From positions 62,001 to 126,000 of the forward strand of contig CANPWL010000003.1 of the NCBI GenBank assembly GCA_947584375.1: a stretch of 64,000 nt of DNA. The letters run 5' to 3'. A program made the translations under genes and the position numbers. The notes below the pieces were generated by a model that did not search any database, had not been told where the DNA came from, and saw only the letters and a program-made list of their open reading frames with translations. Source of the stretch: an uncultured Clostridia bacterium (GTDB lineage: Bacteria; Bacillota; Clostridia; Oscillospirales; Ruminococcaceae). This document shows, piece after piece, positions 52,237-60,274 of this stretch (the first letter of the stretch is position 1; each line of letters begins with the position of its first letter).

Positions 52237-52950
52237 TTAGTCAAAGATATTTTTAAGATTTTTTTCATTTTGGTATTCGTAGATGTGAAGGGTGTTATTC
52301 TGGTCAAGAGTGGCTAGAAAAATGTCCTTTACCTTTTTTCCTCTTGCTGAAAGCTCTTTATTGAGCCATGTTTCGTCAACTCCGCAGTATTTGAGGTTTT
52401 GGCTCATAATTTTGCCGTCAATGATAATATTGATATTAAGGTATTCGGGCTTAGGCATAGGAGAGAGCTTTAAATCGCCTGCGGTAACAGGTCGGTATTC
52501 GGAACAAGGGAAAAAGCTTATTTCACCGTTGTTTTCCATAATGGCGTAATTTATTTGGGAAATATCAAAATATCCGTTTGTTCTTGCCTTTGTAAGAAGG
52601 TCGTTGATATCGAGCTTTGCTTTAAGAAGGTTTTTGCTGTAAATTTTCCCGTTTTCTATCAAAAGCAGTGTTCTGCCTGAGAAAAAGCGTCGGCATTTTA
52701 TTGATTTTATAGTTAGAATTGAAAACAGAAAAACTACAATACCGTAAACGATCATTGCGATAATAGCAGTTATTATCTCATCTGCCTGACGTGATACGGA
52801 AAGCTCTGCGGCAATAGAACCTATGGTTATTCCATTTATATAGTCAAACATATTTAGCTCGGATATCTGCTTGTTTCCCAAGAGCTTTGAGATTAAAAAC
52901 ATAATTATAATTGAAAGTAAAGACGCTCCGATAACTTTAATAACTAACAT
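52237..52950 (-). CDS. DUF421 membrane protein (YetF-like)
   Basis: This 237-aa protein has three N-terminal membrane helices (IKVIGASLLSIIIMFLISKLLG, FDYINGITIGSIAAELSV, IITAIIAMIVYGIVVFLFS), then a cytoplasmic DUF421 domain with RTLLLIENGKIYSKNLLKAKLDINDLLTKAR. It matches the YetF/YdfR family, whose spore-related members help germination in Bacillus; the general role is unknown. ATG 52950 is chosen because AAAGGA lies 8 bases upstream. A perfect inverted repeat sits upstream. Confidence 0.88.
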   Translation of the reverse strand: MLVIKVIGASLLSIIIMFLISKLLGNKQISELNMFDYINGITIGSIAAELSVSRQADEIITAIIAMIVYGIVVFLFSILTIKSIKCRRFFSGRTLLLIENGKIYSKNLLKAKLDINDLLTKARTNGYFDISQINYAIMENNGEISFFPCSEYRPVTAGDLKLSPMPKPEYLNINIIIDGKIMSQNLKYCGVDETWLNKELSARGKKVKDIFLATLDQNNTLHIYEYQNEKNLKNIFD

Positions 52951-52977
52951 AATAATCATCCTTTATCTGTTTAATGA

Positions 52978-53000
52978 AATACTGATCAATAATCAGTATT
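52978..53000. promoter_or_regulatory. Perfect inverted repeat upstream of the DUF421 gene
   Basis: AATACTGAT-CAATA-ATCAGTATT, 9-bp arms, 28 bases before the DUF421 start in the divergent gap. It could be an operator. No strong promoter matches were found beside it. Confidence 0.4.
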
Positions 53001-53092
53001 TAGTCATATATGTTAGTATTTTCAGGACGCTTAAAAATATACAGAGCAATGACAAGTTAAAATATTAGTCTGTTTAAGATGCGGTGAATATT

Positions 53093-53401
53093 ATGGGATT
53101 ATTTAAAAAAAGTCAAAAGGGTATGTCGATAAAAGAGCTTTTGCCGTACAACGGCAAGGGTATATCTTATGCGGCTGAGCGTATAAACGGAGAGGAAGTA
53201 ACGCTGGGGAAATCCGGAGCAATAACGGTGACCGAAAAGGAAATCATCATAGTATGCGACGGTAAAGAAGTTTTCAGGTGTTTAACAAAGGGGGCAACAA
53301 TAGCGACGCTTCTAAGCGGAAACGGCTGTGACATAAAGGGCATAGACAAAAGCGGTCAAAGACGGCATATTACAGCACATTATGCACAGTTTAAAGAATA
53401 G
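53093..53401 (+). CDS. Small protein of unknown function (102 aa)
   Basis: This basic, mostly beta-stranded protein has an N-terminal GLFKKSQKGMSIKEL, then EEVTLGKSGAITVTEKEIIIVCDGKEVFRCL and a Gly-rich TIATLLSGNGCDIKGID. The pattern recalls small PH-like or C2-type domains, but I do not recognise the family. ATG 53093 follows GCGGTGA at proper spacing; the in-frame GTG 53084 is part of that site. A repeat hairpin and a strong terminator follow. Confidence 0.7.
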   Translation: MGLFKKSQKGMSIKELLPYNGKGISYAAERINGEEVTLGKSGAITVTEKEIIIVCDGKEVFRCLTKGATIATLLSGNGCDIKGIDKSGQRRHITAHYAQFKE

Positions 53402-53415
53402 AAGGAAGAGAGCCC

Positions 53416-53489
53416 CTGCCGGCTCGGCAGTCTAGCCTCTTGCTTCTGAAAATCTTGTATCTAGTTGCACTGAAACGTGCAACTTTTTT
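53416..53489 (+). terminator. Repeat hairpin plus strong terminator
   Basis: Dispersed-repeat hairpin CTGCCG-GCT-CGGCAG (53416-53430), then stem GTTGCAC / GTGCAAC (53464-53483) followed by TTTTTTGCTTTTT. The latter closes the 102-aa gene. Confidence 0.85.
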
Positions 53490-53536
53490 GCTTTTTATAG
53501 GTATAAGTGAAAGCCAATAACAAGGAGGAATATATT

Positions 53537-54382
53537 ATGGCACGTCCGATAAAAAGCGGACTTGATTATTTTCCTCTTGATTGTCAGCTTAATGATAAAT
53601 ACGAATTGATCGAGGCAGAGTTCGGACTGACAGGATTTGCGGTAGTCGTCAAGCTCTTGCAAAAAATTTACGCAGGGCAAGGTTACTACTGTGAATGGAC
53701 AAATGAGGTTGCATTGCTGTTCAGCAAAAAGATAGGCTTGGGTCGCAATGCCGTTTCTGAAATAGTAGAGGCTTCAATCAAAAGAGGTATATTTGACGGA
53801 AAACTTTATGAAAAGTATAATATCCTGACGTCAAAGGAAATACAGGAAGTTTACTTAGAGGCAGTCAGCCGCCGTAAAAAAGTCGAAGTCAAAAAAGAGT
53901 ACCTCTTAATAAAGTATACCCAAAATAATGATAATGCTGACAATTCAGGAGTAAATGCATACATAAACCCGATTAATGATTACATTAATCAACAAAGTAA
54001 AGTAAAGGAAAGTAAAGAAAAGTATAGTAAAGGAGAGAAAGAAATTCATATTTCCCCACACCCGCAGAAATCAGAAAGCTCTGATTTATATTCTGTTAAG
54101 AAGTATGGAAAATACAAAAAGGTCAAATTGAATGATAATCAGTATTCAAGCCTTGTTAAAGACTTCGGTAAACATAAGACTGATAAGTATATAAGAAAGG
54201 TCGATGAATATTGTCAGCAGAACGGAAAGTATTATAATGATTATGACTTGACTATAAGAAAATGGATAGCAGAGGACAAGAGCAAACAAGCCGAACCCTC
54301 ATACGACTTAGACGAGTTTGATGAGTTTACAATAAACTGCGTTCCTAAAATCGAAGGCAGAGAAAATACCGGGTCTGTATAA
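53537..54382 (+). CDS. DUF4373 protein (Lin1244/Lin1753-like, phage replication type)
   Basis: This 281-aa protein starts with a DUF4373 domain: RPIKSGLDYFPLDCQLNDKYELIEAEFGLTGFAVVVKLLQKIY, then GRNAVSEIVEASIKRGIFD. Such N-terminal domains are found in phage and conjugative-element replication or DnaD-like proteins. The C-terminal half (SSLVKDFGKHKTDKYIRKVDEYCQQNGK) resembles the DnaB2/DnaD primosome-loading tail. AAGGAGG lies 8 bases before ATG 53537. No other phage gene is nearby, so this is an isolated, domesticated or remnant copy. Confidence 0.85.
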   Translation: MARPIKSGLDYFPLDCQLNDKYELIEAEFGLTGFAVVVKLLQKIYAGQGYYCEWTNEVALLFSKKIGLGRNAVSEIVEASIKRGIFDGKLYEKYNILTSKEIQEVYLEAVSRRKKVEVKKEYLLIKYTQNNDNADNSGVNAYINPINDYINQQSKVKESKEKYSKGEKEIHISPHPQKSESSDLYSVKKYGKYKKVKLNDNQYSSLVKDFGKHKTDKYIRKVDEYCQQNGKYYNDYDLTIRKWIAEDKSKQAEPSYDLDEFDEFTINCVPKIEGRENTGSV

Positions 54383-54514
54383 TACCAAATAAGACATTCC
54401 TATTTAGGCAATTTGCATTATTAAAAAATTTCTGATATAATAAAAAAGTTATGCAGTAGCAAATAATGAATTTAATTATCAATGTATGAAATAAATTCGG
54501 AGGTAAGTTAAGGA

Positions 54515-56335
54515 ATGTTAAGAGAGGATTTAAGGAATATTGCAATTATCGCTCACGTTGACCACGGAAAAACTACGCTTGTTGACGAGATGCTGAAGCA
54601 AAGCGGAACATTCAGAGAAAATCAGGTCGTAAACGAGAGGGTTATGGACAACAACGATATAGAGCGAGAACGTGGAATTACTATACTTGCAAAGAACACG
54701 TCTGTTGTTTATAAGAATGTTAAGATAAATATTATTGACACGCCCGGTCACGCAGATTTCGGCGGAGAGGTAGAGCGTGTTCTGAAGATGGTAGACGGCG
54801 TTATCCTTCTTGTCGATGCGGCAGAGGGTACAATGCCTCAGACGAGATTTGTTTTGCAGAAATCTCTTGAATTAGGGCATAAGGTCATTGTGGTCGTCAA
54901 CAAGATAGACAGACCGGATTCAAGGCTGGGCGAGGTAGAGGACGAGGTTTTAGAACTCTTGATGGACCTCGACGCTACCGATGAACAGCTTGACAGTCCG
55001 TTTTTATATTGTTCGGGCAGAGACGGAACGGCTTCATATACTGCGGATAAGGTCGGGACCGATCTAATACCGCTTTTTGATACTATTTTAAACTACATTC
55101 CCGCACCTGAGGGAGATGAGAACGGAAGTCTGCAAATGCTTGTTTCTTCTATCGACTATAACGATTATGTGGGAAGAATTGCTATCGGACGTATTGAGCG
55201 TGGCGAGATAAGAGTAAATCAGGATGTTTCTGTCGGTGATTATCACGAAACTAAAAAAGAATACAGAGGAAAGATAGTTTCTCTGTATCAGATAGAGGGT
55301 CTTAACCGTGTTGCCTGTGAAAGCGCAAAGGCAGGAGATATTGTCTGCATAAGCGGAATTGAGAACATCTATATCGGCGATACTATTTGTGAGTTTGGAA
55401 AGTTTGAGCCTATACCTTTTGTAAAGATATCCGAGCCGACTGTTGAGATGACCTTTTCTGTAAACAACAGTCCGTTTGCCGGCAGAGAGGGAAAGTATGT
55501 TACCTCCCGCCAGCTCAGAGACAGGCTGTTTAAAGAGCTTTTAAAGGACGTGTCGCTAAGAGTTTCCGACGGCGAGACGACCGACAGCTTTAGGGTCGCG
55601 GGACGAGGTGAAATGCACTTGTCCATTCTGATTGAGAATATGCGCAGAGAGGGGTATGAGCTTTCAGTTTCAACGCCTAGAGTTTTGTTCAAGGAAATGG
55701 GAGGAAAGCTTAACGAGCCTATTGAGCGTCTTGTTGTAGATGTTCCTGCCGATAACGTGGGAGCCGTTATGGAAAAGCTGGGTTCAAGAAAAGGCGAGCT
55801 TCAGGAGATGACCCCTGTGGGAAGCCGAATGAAGTTAGAGTTTTTAATTCCTGCCAGAGGACTTTTCGGATACAAGAGCGAGTTTTTGACCGATACCAAG
55901 GGCGAGGGCATAATGAGTTCTGTTTTTGCTGAATATCAGCCGTATAAGGGCGAGATTTCCAGAAGAAATACAGGCTCGCTTGTAGCCTTTGAGGCGGGTA
56001 CTGCGGTAGGCTACGGTCTTTTCAACGCTCAGGAAAGAGGAGAGCTGTTTATAACTCCCGGCACAGAAGTCTATGAGGGAATGGTTGTAGGAGCGTCGCC
56101 TAAGTCTGACGATCTGGTGGTGAACGTCTGCAAGAAAAAGCACTTAACAAACACCCGTGCAAGCGGAAGCGACGACGCGCTCAGACTTATTCCGCCGAGA
56201 ATACTGTCTCTTGAGGATTGTCTTGAGTTTTTAGCCGACGACGAGCTTTTGGAGGTAACCCCAGAAAGCCTTAGAATAAGAAAAAGAACCCTTAACAACA
56301 GTTTAAGGGCTAAAGAAAGAGCAAAGCAGGGCTGA
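54515..56335 (+). CDS. typA: Translational GTPase TypA/BipA
   Basis: This 606-aa ribosome-associated GTPase, needed for 50S assembly and stress adaptation, has G1 AHVDHGKT, switch II DTPGHADFGGEVERVL, G4 NKIDRPDSRL, domain II, and the two C-terminal domains with SELV-like GEGIMSSVF and the BipA-specific RIRKRTL near the end. The ATG follows GGAGG by 11 bases. The stop TGA (56333-56335) is the loop of a perfect repeat hairpin, so the final two codons (CAG GGC) and the stop are repeat-derived. Confidence 0.97.
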   Translation: MLREDLRNIAIIAHVDHGKTTLVDEMLKQSGTFRENQVVNERVMDNNDIERERGITILAKNTSVVYKNVKINIIDTPGHADFGGEVERVLKMVDGVILLVDAAEGTMPQTRFVLQKSLELGHKVIVVVNKIDRPDSRLGEVEDEVLELLMDLDATDEQLDSPFLYCSGRDGTASYTADKVGTDLIPLFDTILNYIPAPEGDENGSLQMLVSSIDYNDYVGRIAIGRIERGEIRVNQDVSVGDYHETKKEYRGKIVSLYQIEGLNRVACESAKAGDIVCISGIENIYIGDTICEFGKFEPIPFVKISEPTVEMTFSVNNSPFAGREGKYVTSRQLRDRLFKELLKDVSLRVSDGETTDSFRVAGRGEMHLSILIENMRREGYELSVSTPRVLFKEMGGKLNEPIERLVVDVPADNVGAVMEKLGSRKGELQEMTPVGSRMKLEFLIPARGLFGYKSEFLTDTKGEGIMSSVFAEYQPYKGEISRRNTGSLVAFEAGTAVGYGLFNAQERGELFITPGTEVYEGMVVGASPKSDDLVVNVCKKKHLTNTRASGSDDALRLIPPRILSLEDCLEFLADDELLEVTPESLRIRKRTLNNSLRAKERAKQG

Positions 56336-56395
56336 GCCCTGCATGCAGTCTGCCTTTGTATAGTTTGATTAATGTTACAGTTTGTACAACGGCGG
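56326..56395. repeat. Dispersed palindromic repeat at the typA stop
   Basis: Perfect hairpin GCAGGGC-TGA-GCCCTGC (56326-56342), whose loop is the typA stop, followed by a 46-bp core (56350-56395) with CTGCC/GGCGG ends in reverse orientation. Confidence 0.85.
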
Positions 56396-56439
56396 GACAA
56401 AACGCTTGACAAAGTAAAATTATGTGTTATAATATAAGT

Positions 56440-56549
56440 ACAAAAAAGAGAGTACTGCACATGGGTAACTAAGTTACCTTGGCGGTCTCCCCCATTGATG
56501 TTTTAGAAACACCGTGCTATGGAAGAGTGGCGGTGTTTCTTATTTTTAT
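56440..56549 (+). ncRNA. Putative antitoxin RNA, type I module copy B
   Basis: Promoter TTGACA (56406-56411), 16 bases, TG-T-TATAAT (56428-56433); start near 56440. The RNA has leader AGAGTACTGCACA, hairpin GGTAAC-TAA-GTTACC, then GGCGGTCTCCCCC, and terminator stem AGAAACACCG/CGGTGTTTCT (56505-56540) with a TATTTTTATG tail. Its terminator stem differs from copy A by paired changes. It converges on a peptide gene whose leader was split by an insertion. Confidence 0.72.
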
Positions 56550-56562
56550 GTAAGAAACTCTA

Positions 56563-56721
56563 TTATTTCTTATAAAAAATAATTAATAACAGAGAGATAG
56601 TGCTGATAATAACATTCGTATAGTAAAATAGCTCCGAGTAACTTATCATGGTCATCCGATGTTTTGTGCGGTTTTGTGAAGCAAAATTTCGGACATTGTC
56701 CGAAAAGCATAAAACTCGCAT
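56563..56721 (-). CDS. Type I toxin peptide, copy B, N-terminally extended by an insertion
   Basis: The original 28-aa toxin (56563-56649) begins MISYSELFYYTN and ends LLLIIFYKK. A roughly 97-bp insertion (about 56650-56746) separates it from its ribosome site GGGGGAGGTG. An ATG inside the insertion (56721) is in frame, giving a 52-aa fusion starting MRVLCFSDNVRNFASQNRTK. A perfect stem between GGAGGTGA and this ATG (TTTGAAAATC-GTA-GATTTTCAAA) could loop out and bring the ribosome site next to it. Toxin promoter: TTGACA (56828-56833), 17 bases, TACTAT (56805-56810). Whether it is active is unknown. Confidence 0.55.
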   Translation of the reverse strand: MRVLCFSDNVRNFASQNRTKHRMTMISYSELFYYTNVIISTISLLLIIFYKK

Positions 56722-56746
56722 TTGAAAATCGTAGATTTTCAAATTT
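56650..56746. mobile_element. Approximately 97-bp palindromic insertion in toxin copy B
   Basis: Present only in this one of five copies, between ribosome site and toxin start. It contains two perfect palindromes: TTTGAAAATC-GTA-GATTTTCAAA (56721-56743) and TTTCGGACA-T-TGTCCGAAA (56687-56705). It has no transposase, so it is a MITE-like or REP-like element. The exact edges are estimated from the uninterrupted copies. Confidence 0.6.
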
Positions 56747-56937
56747 CACCTCCCCCTTTTAGGGAGAAACCGCCATACCGTTTGTGTACAGTACTCTTGA
56801 ACTAATAGTACTGTATAATTTAGAAAATGTCAAGTTTTGTCGATTACTAGGATTTAGGTCAGTGAGGTTTTAAACAAATAATGCGAAGAGCATACATTTA
56901 AACTTGACAAAATAAAATTATGTGTTATAATATAAGT

Positions 56938-57046
56938 ACAAAAAAGAGAGTACTGCACATGGGTAACTAAGTTACCTTGGCGGTTTCTCCCAAAGTATTG
57001 TTTAAAGAACAACTGACCTTTGGAGAGTGGCGGTTGTTCTTATTTT
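56938..57046 (+). ncRNA. Putative antitoxin RNA, type I module copy C
   Basis: Promoter TTGACA (56904-56909), 16 bases, TG-T-TATAAT (56926-56931). Leader AGAGTACTGCACA, hairpin GGTAAC-TAA-GTTACC, then GGCGGTTTCTCCC, which matches the toxin mRNA's anti-Shine-Dalgarno arm. Terminator stem AAGAACAAC/GTTGTTCTT (57005-57041) then ATTTTATG. No coding capacity. The spacing between the copy B and C promoters is about 500 bases, and between C and D 411. Confidence 0.74.
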
Positions 57047-57062
57047 ATGAAATAAAGAACTT

Positions 57063-57152
57063 CTAATTTTTCTTGTTAAATATAAGAAAAGCTAGAGTGA
57101 TAACCCCAGTAAGCATACTGATAAATGAAATCAATTCAGAATATGTTACCAT
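57063..57152 (-). CDS. Putative type I toxin peptide, copy C (29 aa)
   Basis: N-terminus MVTYSELISFISM, C-terminus TLAFLIFNKKN; one hydrophobic helix and a basic tail. Promoter on the minus strand: TTGACA (57239-57244), 17 bases, TACTAT (57216-57221). The ribosome site GGGGGGTG (57159-57166) pairs in the leader with CTCCC (57172-57176, across a TAAAAA loop), which would hide it. ATG 57152 is 8 bases after the G run. This is the cleanest copy of the family and the best to use as reference. The family resembles Hol_Tox/TxpA-like type I toxins; this is inferred. Confidence 0.76.
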   Translation of the reverse strand: MVTYSELISFISMLTGVITLAFLIFNKKN

Positions 57153-57348
57153 AGCTATCACCCCCCTTTTTAGGGAGAAACCGCCATACCGTTTGTGTAC
57201 AGTACTCTTGAATTAATAGTACTGTATAATTTAAAAAATGTCAAGTTTTGTCGATTACTAGGGTTTAGGTCAGTGAGGTTTTAAACAAATAATGCGAAGA
57301 GCATGCATTTAAACTTGACAAAGTAAAATTATGTGTTATAATATAAGT

Positions 57349-57461
57349 ACAAAAAAGAGAGTACTGCACACAGGCAATTAAATTGCCTTGGCGGTTTCTC
57401 CCTAAGTATTAGTGTTTAAGAAACACCGCAACATTGGAAGCGTGGCGGCGTTTCTTATTTT
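57349..57461 (+). ncRNA. Putative antitoxin RNA, type I module copy D
   Basis: Promoter TTGACA (57315-57320), 16 bases, TG-T-TATAAT (57337-57342). Leader AGAGTACTGCACA, hairpin AGGCAAT-TAA-ATTGCCT (a full stem replacement relative to copies B and C with the same UAA loop), GGCGGTTTCTCCC, and terminator with CGGCGTTTCTT arm (57418-57456) then ATTTTTATG. The different hairpin stem with preserved pairing supports a structured RNA product. Confidence 0.74.
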
Positions 57462-57477
57462 TATGTAAGAAACTCTA

Positions 57478-57564
57478 TTATTTCTTATAAAAAATAATTA
57501 ATAACAGAGAGATAGTGCTGATAATTGTATTCGTATATATGAATAAATCCGAATATGTTACCAT
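57478..57564 (-). CDS. Putative type I toxin peptide, copy D (28 aa)
   Basis: N-terminus MVTYSDLFIYTN, C-terminus LLLIIFYKK; closest to copy B. Promoter on the minus strand: TTGACA then TACTAT with a 17-base spacer near 57626-57655. Leader hairpin CTCCC-TAAAAA-GGGGGG covers the ribosome site. ATG 57564 follows GGGGGGTGATAGCT. Its C-terminal half differs from copies A, C and E, so two toxin subtypes alternate in the tandem block. Confidence 0.74.
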   Translation of the reverse strand: MVTYSDLFIYTNTIISTISLLLIIFYKK

Positions 57565-57684
57565 AGCTATCACCCCCCTTTTTAGGGAGAAACCGCCATA
57601 CCGTTTGTGTACAGTACTCTTGAACTAATAGTACTGTATAATTTAGAAAATGTCAAGTTTTGTCGATTGAGGTCAGCAGAGTCC

Positions 57685-57910
57685 CCAGCGGTTCGCTGGT
57701 TTTGCCTATAATTTTTTTGTATATAGGTACTAGCCTGCCGTTTTGCTAACCGTCACATTATACAAACCTCCCAAAGGCAGCAGAGCCCCCAGCGTCACGC
57801 TGGTTACCGTTGCTTGCTTTCCAATTAAACAAAGTAAAGCCTGCCGTTGTACAAACTATAACATTAATCAAACTATCCAAAGGCAGCGGAGCCACCGCCG
57901 GCTCGGCGGT
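57685..57910. repeat. Cluster of dispersed palindromic repeats upstream of lepA
   Basis: Hairpin CCAGCG-GTT-CGCTGG (57685-57699), core 57735-57780, hairpin CCAGCG-TCA-CGCTGG (57789-57803), core 57841-57886 and hairpin ACCGCCG-GCT-CGGCGGT (57894-57910). The last base of this hairpin is the first of the lepA -35 box. Confidence 0.85.
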
Positions 57911-57938
57911 TGAATTTTTATTGCGTTTATGGTAAAAT
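57910..57938 (+). promoter_or_regulatory. lepA promoter abutting a repeat hairpin
   Basis: TTGAAT (57910-57915), a 17-base spacer and TAAAAT (57933-57938). Confidence 0.5.
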
Positions 57939-57973
57939 AAATTAGTATATATAAAACGATTGGATGAAAATTA

Positions 57974-59776
57974 ATGAAAAAAGAACAGATAAGAAATTTT
58001 TGCATAATCGCACATATAGATCATGGTAAATCCACGCTTGCTGACAGGATATTAGAGCTTACCTCATCGGTCGAGCTGAGAGATATGGAGGAACAGCTCT
58101 TAGACAATATGGACATCGAGCGTGAGCGTGGCATAACCATAAAGGCAAGAGCCGTAAGGCTTAACTATAAGGCAAAGGACGGGGAAACTTATGTCTTTAA
58201 TTTGATAGATACTCCCGGTCATGTTGACTTTAACTACGAGGTTTCACGTTCTCTTGCAGCGTGTGAGGGAGCAATTTTGGTCGTTGACGCATCTCAGGGA
58301 ATAGAGGCTCAGACCCTTGCTAATACCTATCTCGCTATTGAGCATGACCTCGAAGTTCTTCCTGTGGTGAACAAGATAGATCTCCCAAGCGCCGACCCTC
58401 AAAGTGCGTGCGAGGAGATAGAAAATGTTATCGGCATACCTGCCCTTGACGCACCTAGAATTTCCGCTAAAATGGGAACGAATATAGAGGAGGTATTAGA
58501 AAGGGTAATTACCGATATCCCCGCGCCAAAGGGCGACGATAACGCTCCTTTAAAGGCTCTTATCTTCGACAGCTACTACGACCAGTATAAGGGCGTAATC
58601 ATATTCGTAAGAGTCAAGGAGGGAACGCTGAAGGTCGGCGAGACTATAAAGATGTTTGCAACAGGAGCAGAGTTCCAGACCGTTGAGATAGGTTATATGG
58701 GTGCGACAAGCTTAGTGCCGTCGGGCGAGCTTAAATCTGGTGAGGTAGGCTATATAGCTGCTTCAATAAAGGATATCGGCGATACCCGTGTGGGCGATAC
58801 GGTAACATCGGTTGAGCATACTTGCTCAGAACCGCTGGAGGGTTACAAAAAAGTCAATCCTATGGTGTATTCGGGAATTTATCCAACAGACGGCGCTAAA
58901 TATCCGGACCTGCGCGACGCTCTGGAAAAGCTTAGACTAAACGATGCGTCTTTGTCGTTTGAGCCTGAAACGTCGATAGCTCTTGGGTTTGGCTTTAGAT
59001 GCGGATTTTTGGGTCTTTTGCATATGGAGATAATTGCAGAACGCCTTGAACGTGAATATAACCTTGATTTGATTACAACTGCACCGTCTGTTATTTATAA
59101 GGTGAATATGACAAACGGAGATGTGCTTTATATAGATAACCCGACAAACTATCCCGATCCCGGACTTATTGCGTCTGCCGAGGAGCCTGTTGTAAGCGCA
59201 AACATTCTTGCTCCGAGCGAGTTTGTGGGAAATATTATGGAGCTTTGTCAGGACAGACGAGGTACATTCAAGGATATGAAGTATCTGGACGAAACAAGGG
59301 TCGAGCTTCACTATGAGCTTCCGCTGAATGAGATAGTTTATGACTTCTTTGACGCTTTGAAGTCGCGCACAAGAGGGTATGCCTCTTTTGACTATGAGAT
59401 GAAGGGCTATCAGGTGAGCAAGCTTGTCAAGCTGGATATTCTCTTAAACGGCGAGGTCGTAGACGCACTTTCATTTATAGTTCATACAGATAAGGCTTAT
59501 GCAAGAGGCAGGCGTATCTGCGAAAAGCTAAAGGAAACTATTCCCCGTCAGCTGTTTGAGGTTCCTATTCAGGCGGCAATAGGCGGAAAGATAATTGCAA
59601 GAGAAACCGTTAAGGCTATGAGAAAGGATGTTCTGGCTAAGTGCTACGGCGGAGATATAACCAGAAAGAAAAAGCTTTTGGAAAAGCAAAAGGAAGGTAA
59701 AAAGAAAATGCGCCAGCTAGGCTCGGTAGAAGTTCCGCAGGAGGCTTTTATGAGCGTTCTGAAGTTGGATGAGTAG
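57974..59776 (+). CDS. lepA: Elongation factor 4 (LepA)
   Basis: This 600-aa translational GTPase back-translocates or remodels stalled ribosomes. G1 is [16 protein letters not shown], then [38 protein letters not shown] and [12 protein letters not shown]. The LepA-specific C-terminal domain includes [26 protein letters not shown]. The length is normal. The ribosome site is weak (GGATG). It is followed by a small membrane protein and hemW, the conserved lepA-hemW arrangement of Firmicutes. Confidence 0.97.
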   Translation: MKKEQIRNFCIIAHIDHGKSTLADRILELTSSVELRDMEEQLLDNMDIERERGITIKARAVRLNYKAKDGETYVFNLIDTPGHVDFNYEVSRSLAACEGAILVVDASQGIEAQTLANTYLAIEHDLEVLPVVNKIDLPSADPQSACEEIENVIGIPALDAPRISAKMGTNIEEVLERVITDIPAPKGDDNAPLKALIFDSYYDQYKGVIIFVRVKEGTLKVGETIKMFATGAEFQTVEIGYMGATSLVPSGELKSGEVGYIAASIKDIGDTRVGDTVTSVEHTCSEPLEGYKKVNPMVYSGIYPTDGAKYPDLRDALEKLRLNDASLSFEPETSIALGFGFRCGFLGLLHMEIIAERLEREYNLDLITTAPSVIYKVNMTNGDVLYIDNPTNYPDPGLIASAEEPVVSANILAPSEFVGNIMELCQDRRGTFKDMKYLDETRVELHYELPLNEIVYDFFDALKSRTRGYASFDYEMKGYQVSKLVKLDILLNGEVVDALSFIVHTDKAYARGRRICEKLKETIPRQLFEVPIQAAIGGKIIARETVKAMRKDVLAKCYGGDITRKKKLLEKQKEGKKKMRQLGSVEVPQEAFMSVLKLDE

Positions 59777-59807
59777 CTTAAATCACTGAAAGGATATTCA
59801 CTGTTTA

Positions 59808-60269
59808 ATGACTAATATTCAAAAAGTAATAAAATATTCGCTTATTTGTGGATTTATCGGGGCTGTGTTATTTCCGTTTATTCATGAGAGCTATGCAAAT
59901 ATAGGCAAAACCTTTTCGCTTGCGGTTTTAGCGGTTCTTGTTTTGGCTATGACAATAAGGCTTTCTACGTTCAGCTTAAAGGAAGCTCTGTTCGGAATAA
60001 CAGTAACATTAGCAGTTTCTTCCGTTTTGGGTTCAAGCCTGTATTTCATTGTCCACGAAAGTATAGTTGATTTCTTGGAGAAAAATTCACGGTATTTTTA
60101 TCTGGGTATGGATGAGCATTTCAGATATTATGCTTTTGTGTCGCTGATTTTGCTGTCAAGCTATATACTGTGTTTACTGGTGTTCGGGGTCAAACGTCTT
60201 ATAAAAAACCGGTCGGCGGTGAAAGATTATATCGATAATGCGTTTGATAACATTGACGCAGAGGGTTAG
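59808..60269 (+). CDS. Four-helix membrane protein of unknown function
   Basis: This 153-aa protein has about four hydrophobic helices (near residues 10-27, 34-50, 60-82 and 106-127) and a charged C-terminal tail (KNRSAVKDYIDNAFDNIDAEG). I do not recognise its family. It lies between lepA and hemW in the same direction, with spacers of 31 and 5 bases, so it is surely part of that operon. AAAGGA lies about 13 bases before the ATG. Confidence 0.75.
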   Translation: MTNIQKVIKYSLICGFIGAVLFPFIHESYANIGKTFSLAVLAVLVLAMTIRLSTFSLKEALFGITVTLAVSSVLGSSLYFIVHESIVDFLEKNSRYFYLGMDEHFRYYAFVSLILLSSYILCLLVFGVKRLIKNRSAVKDYIDNAFDNIDAEG

Positions 60270-60274
60270 ATAGA

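Noticed and set aside
53537-54382. Prophage remnant
   Set aside because: Only one phage-type gene is present; no integrase, repressor, structural gene or attachment repeats were seen.
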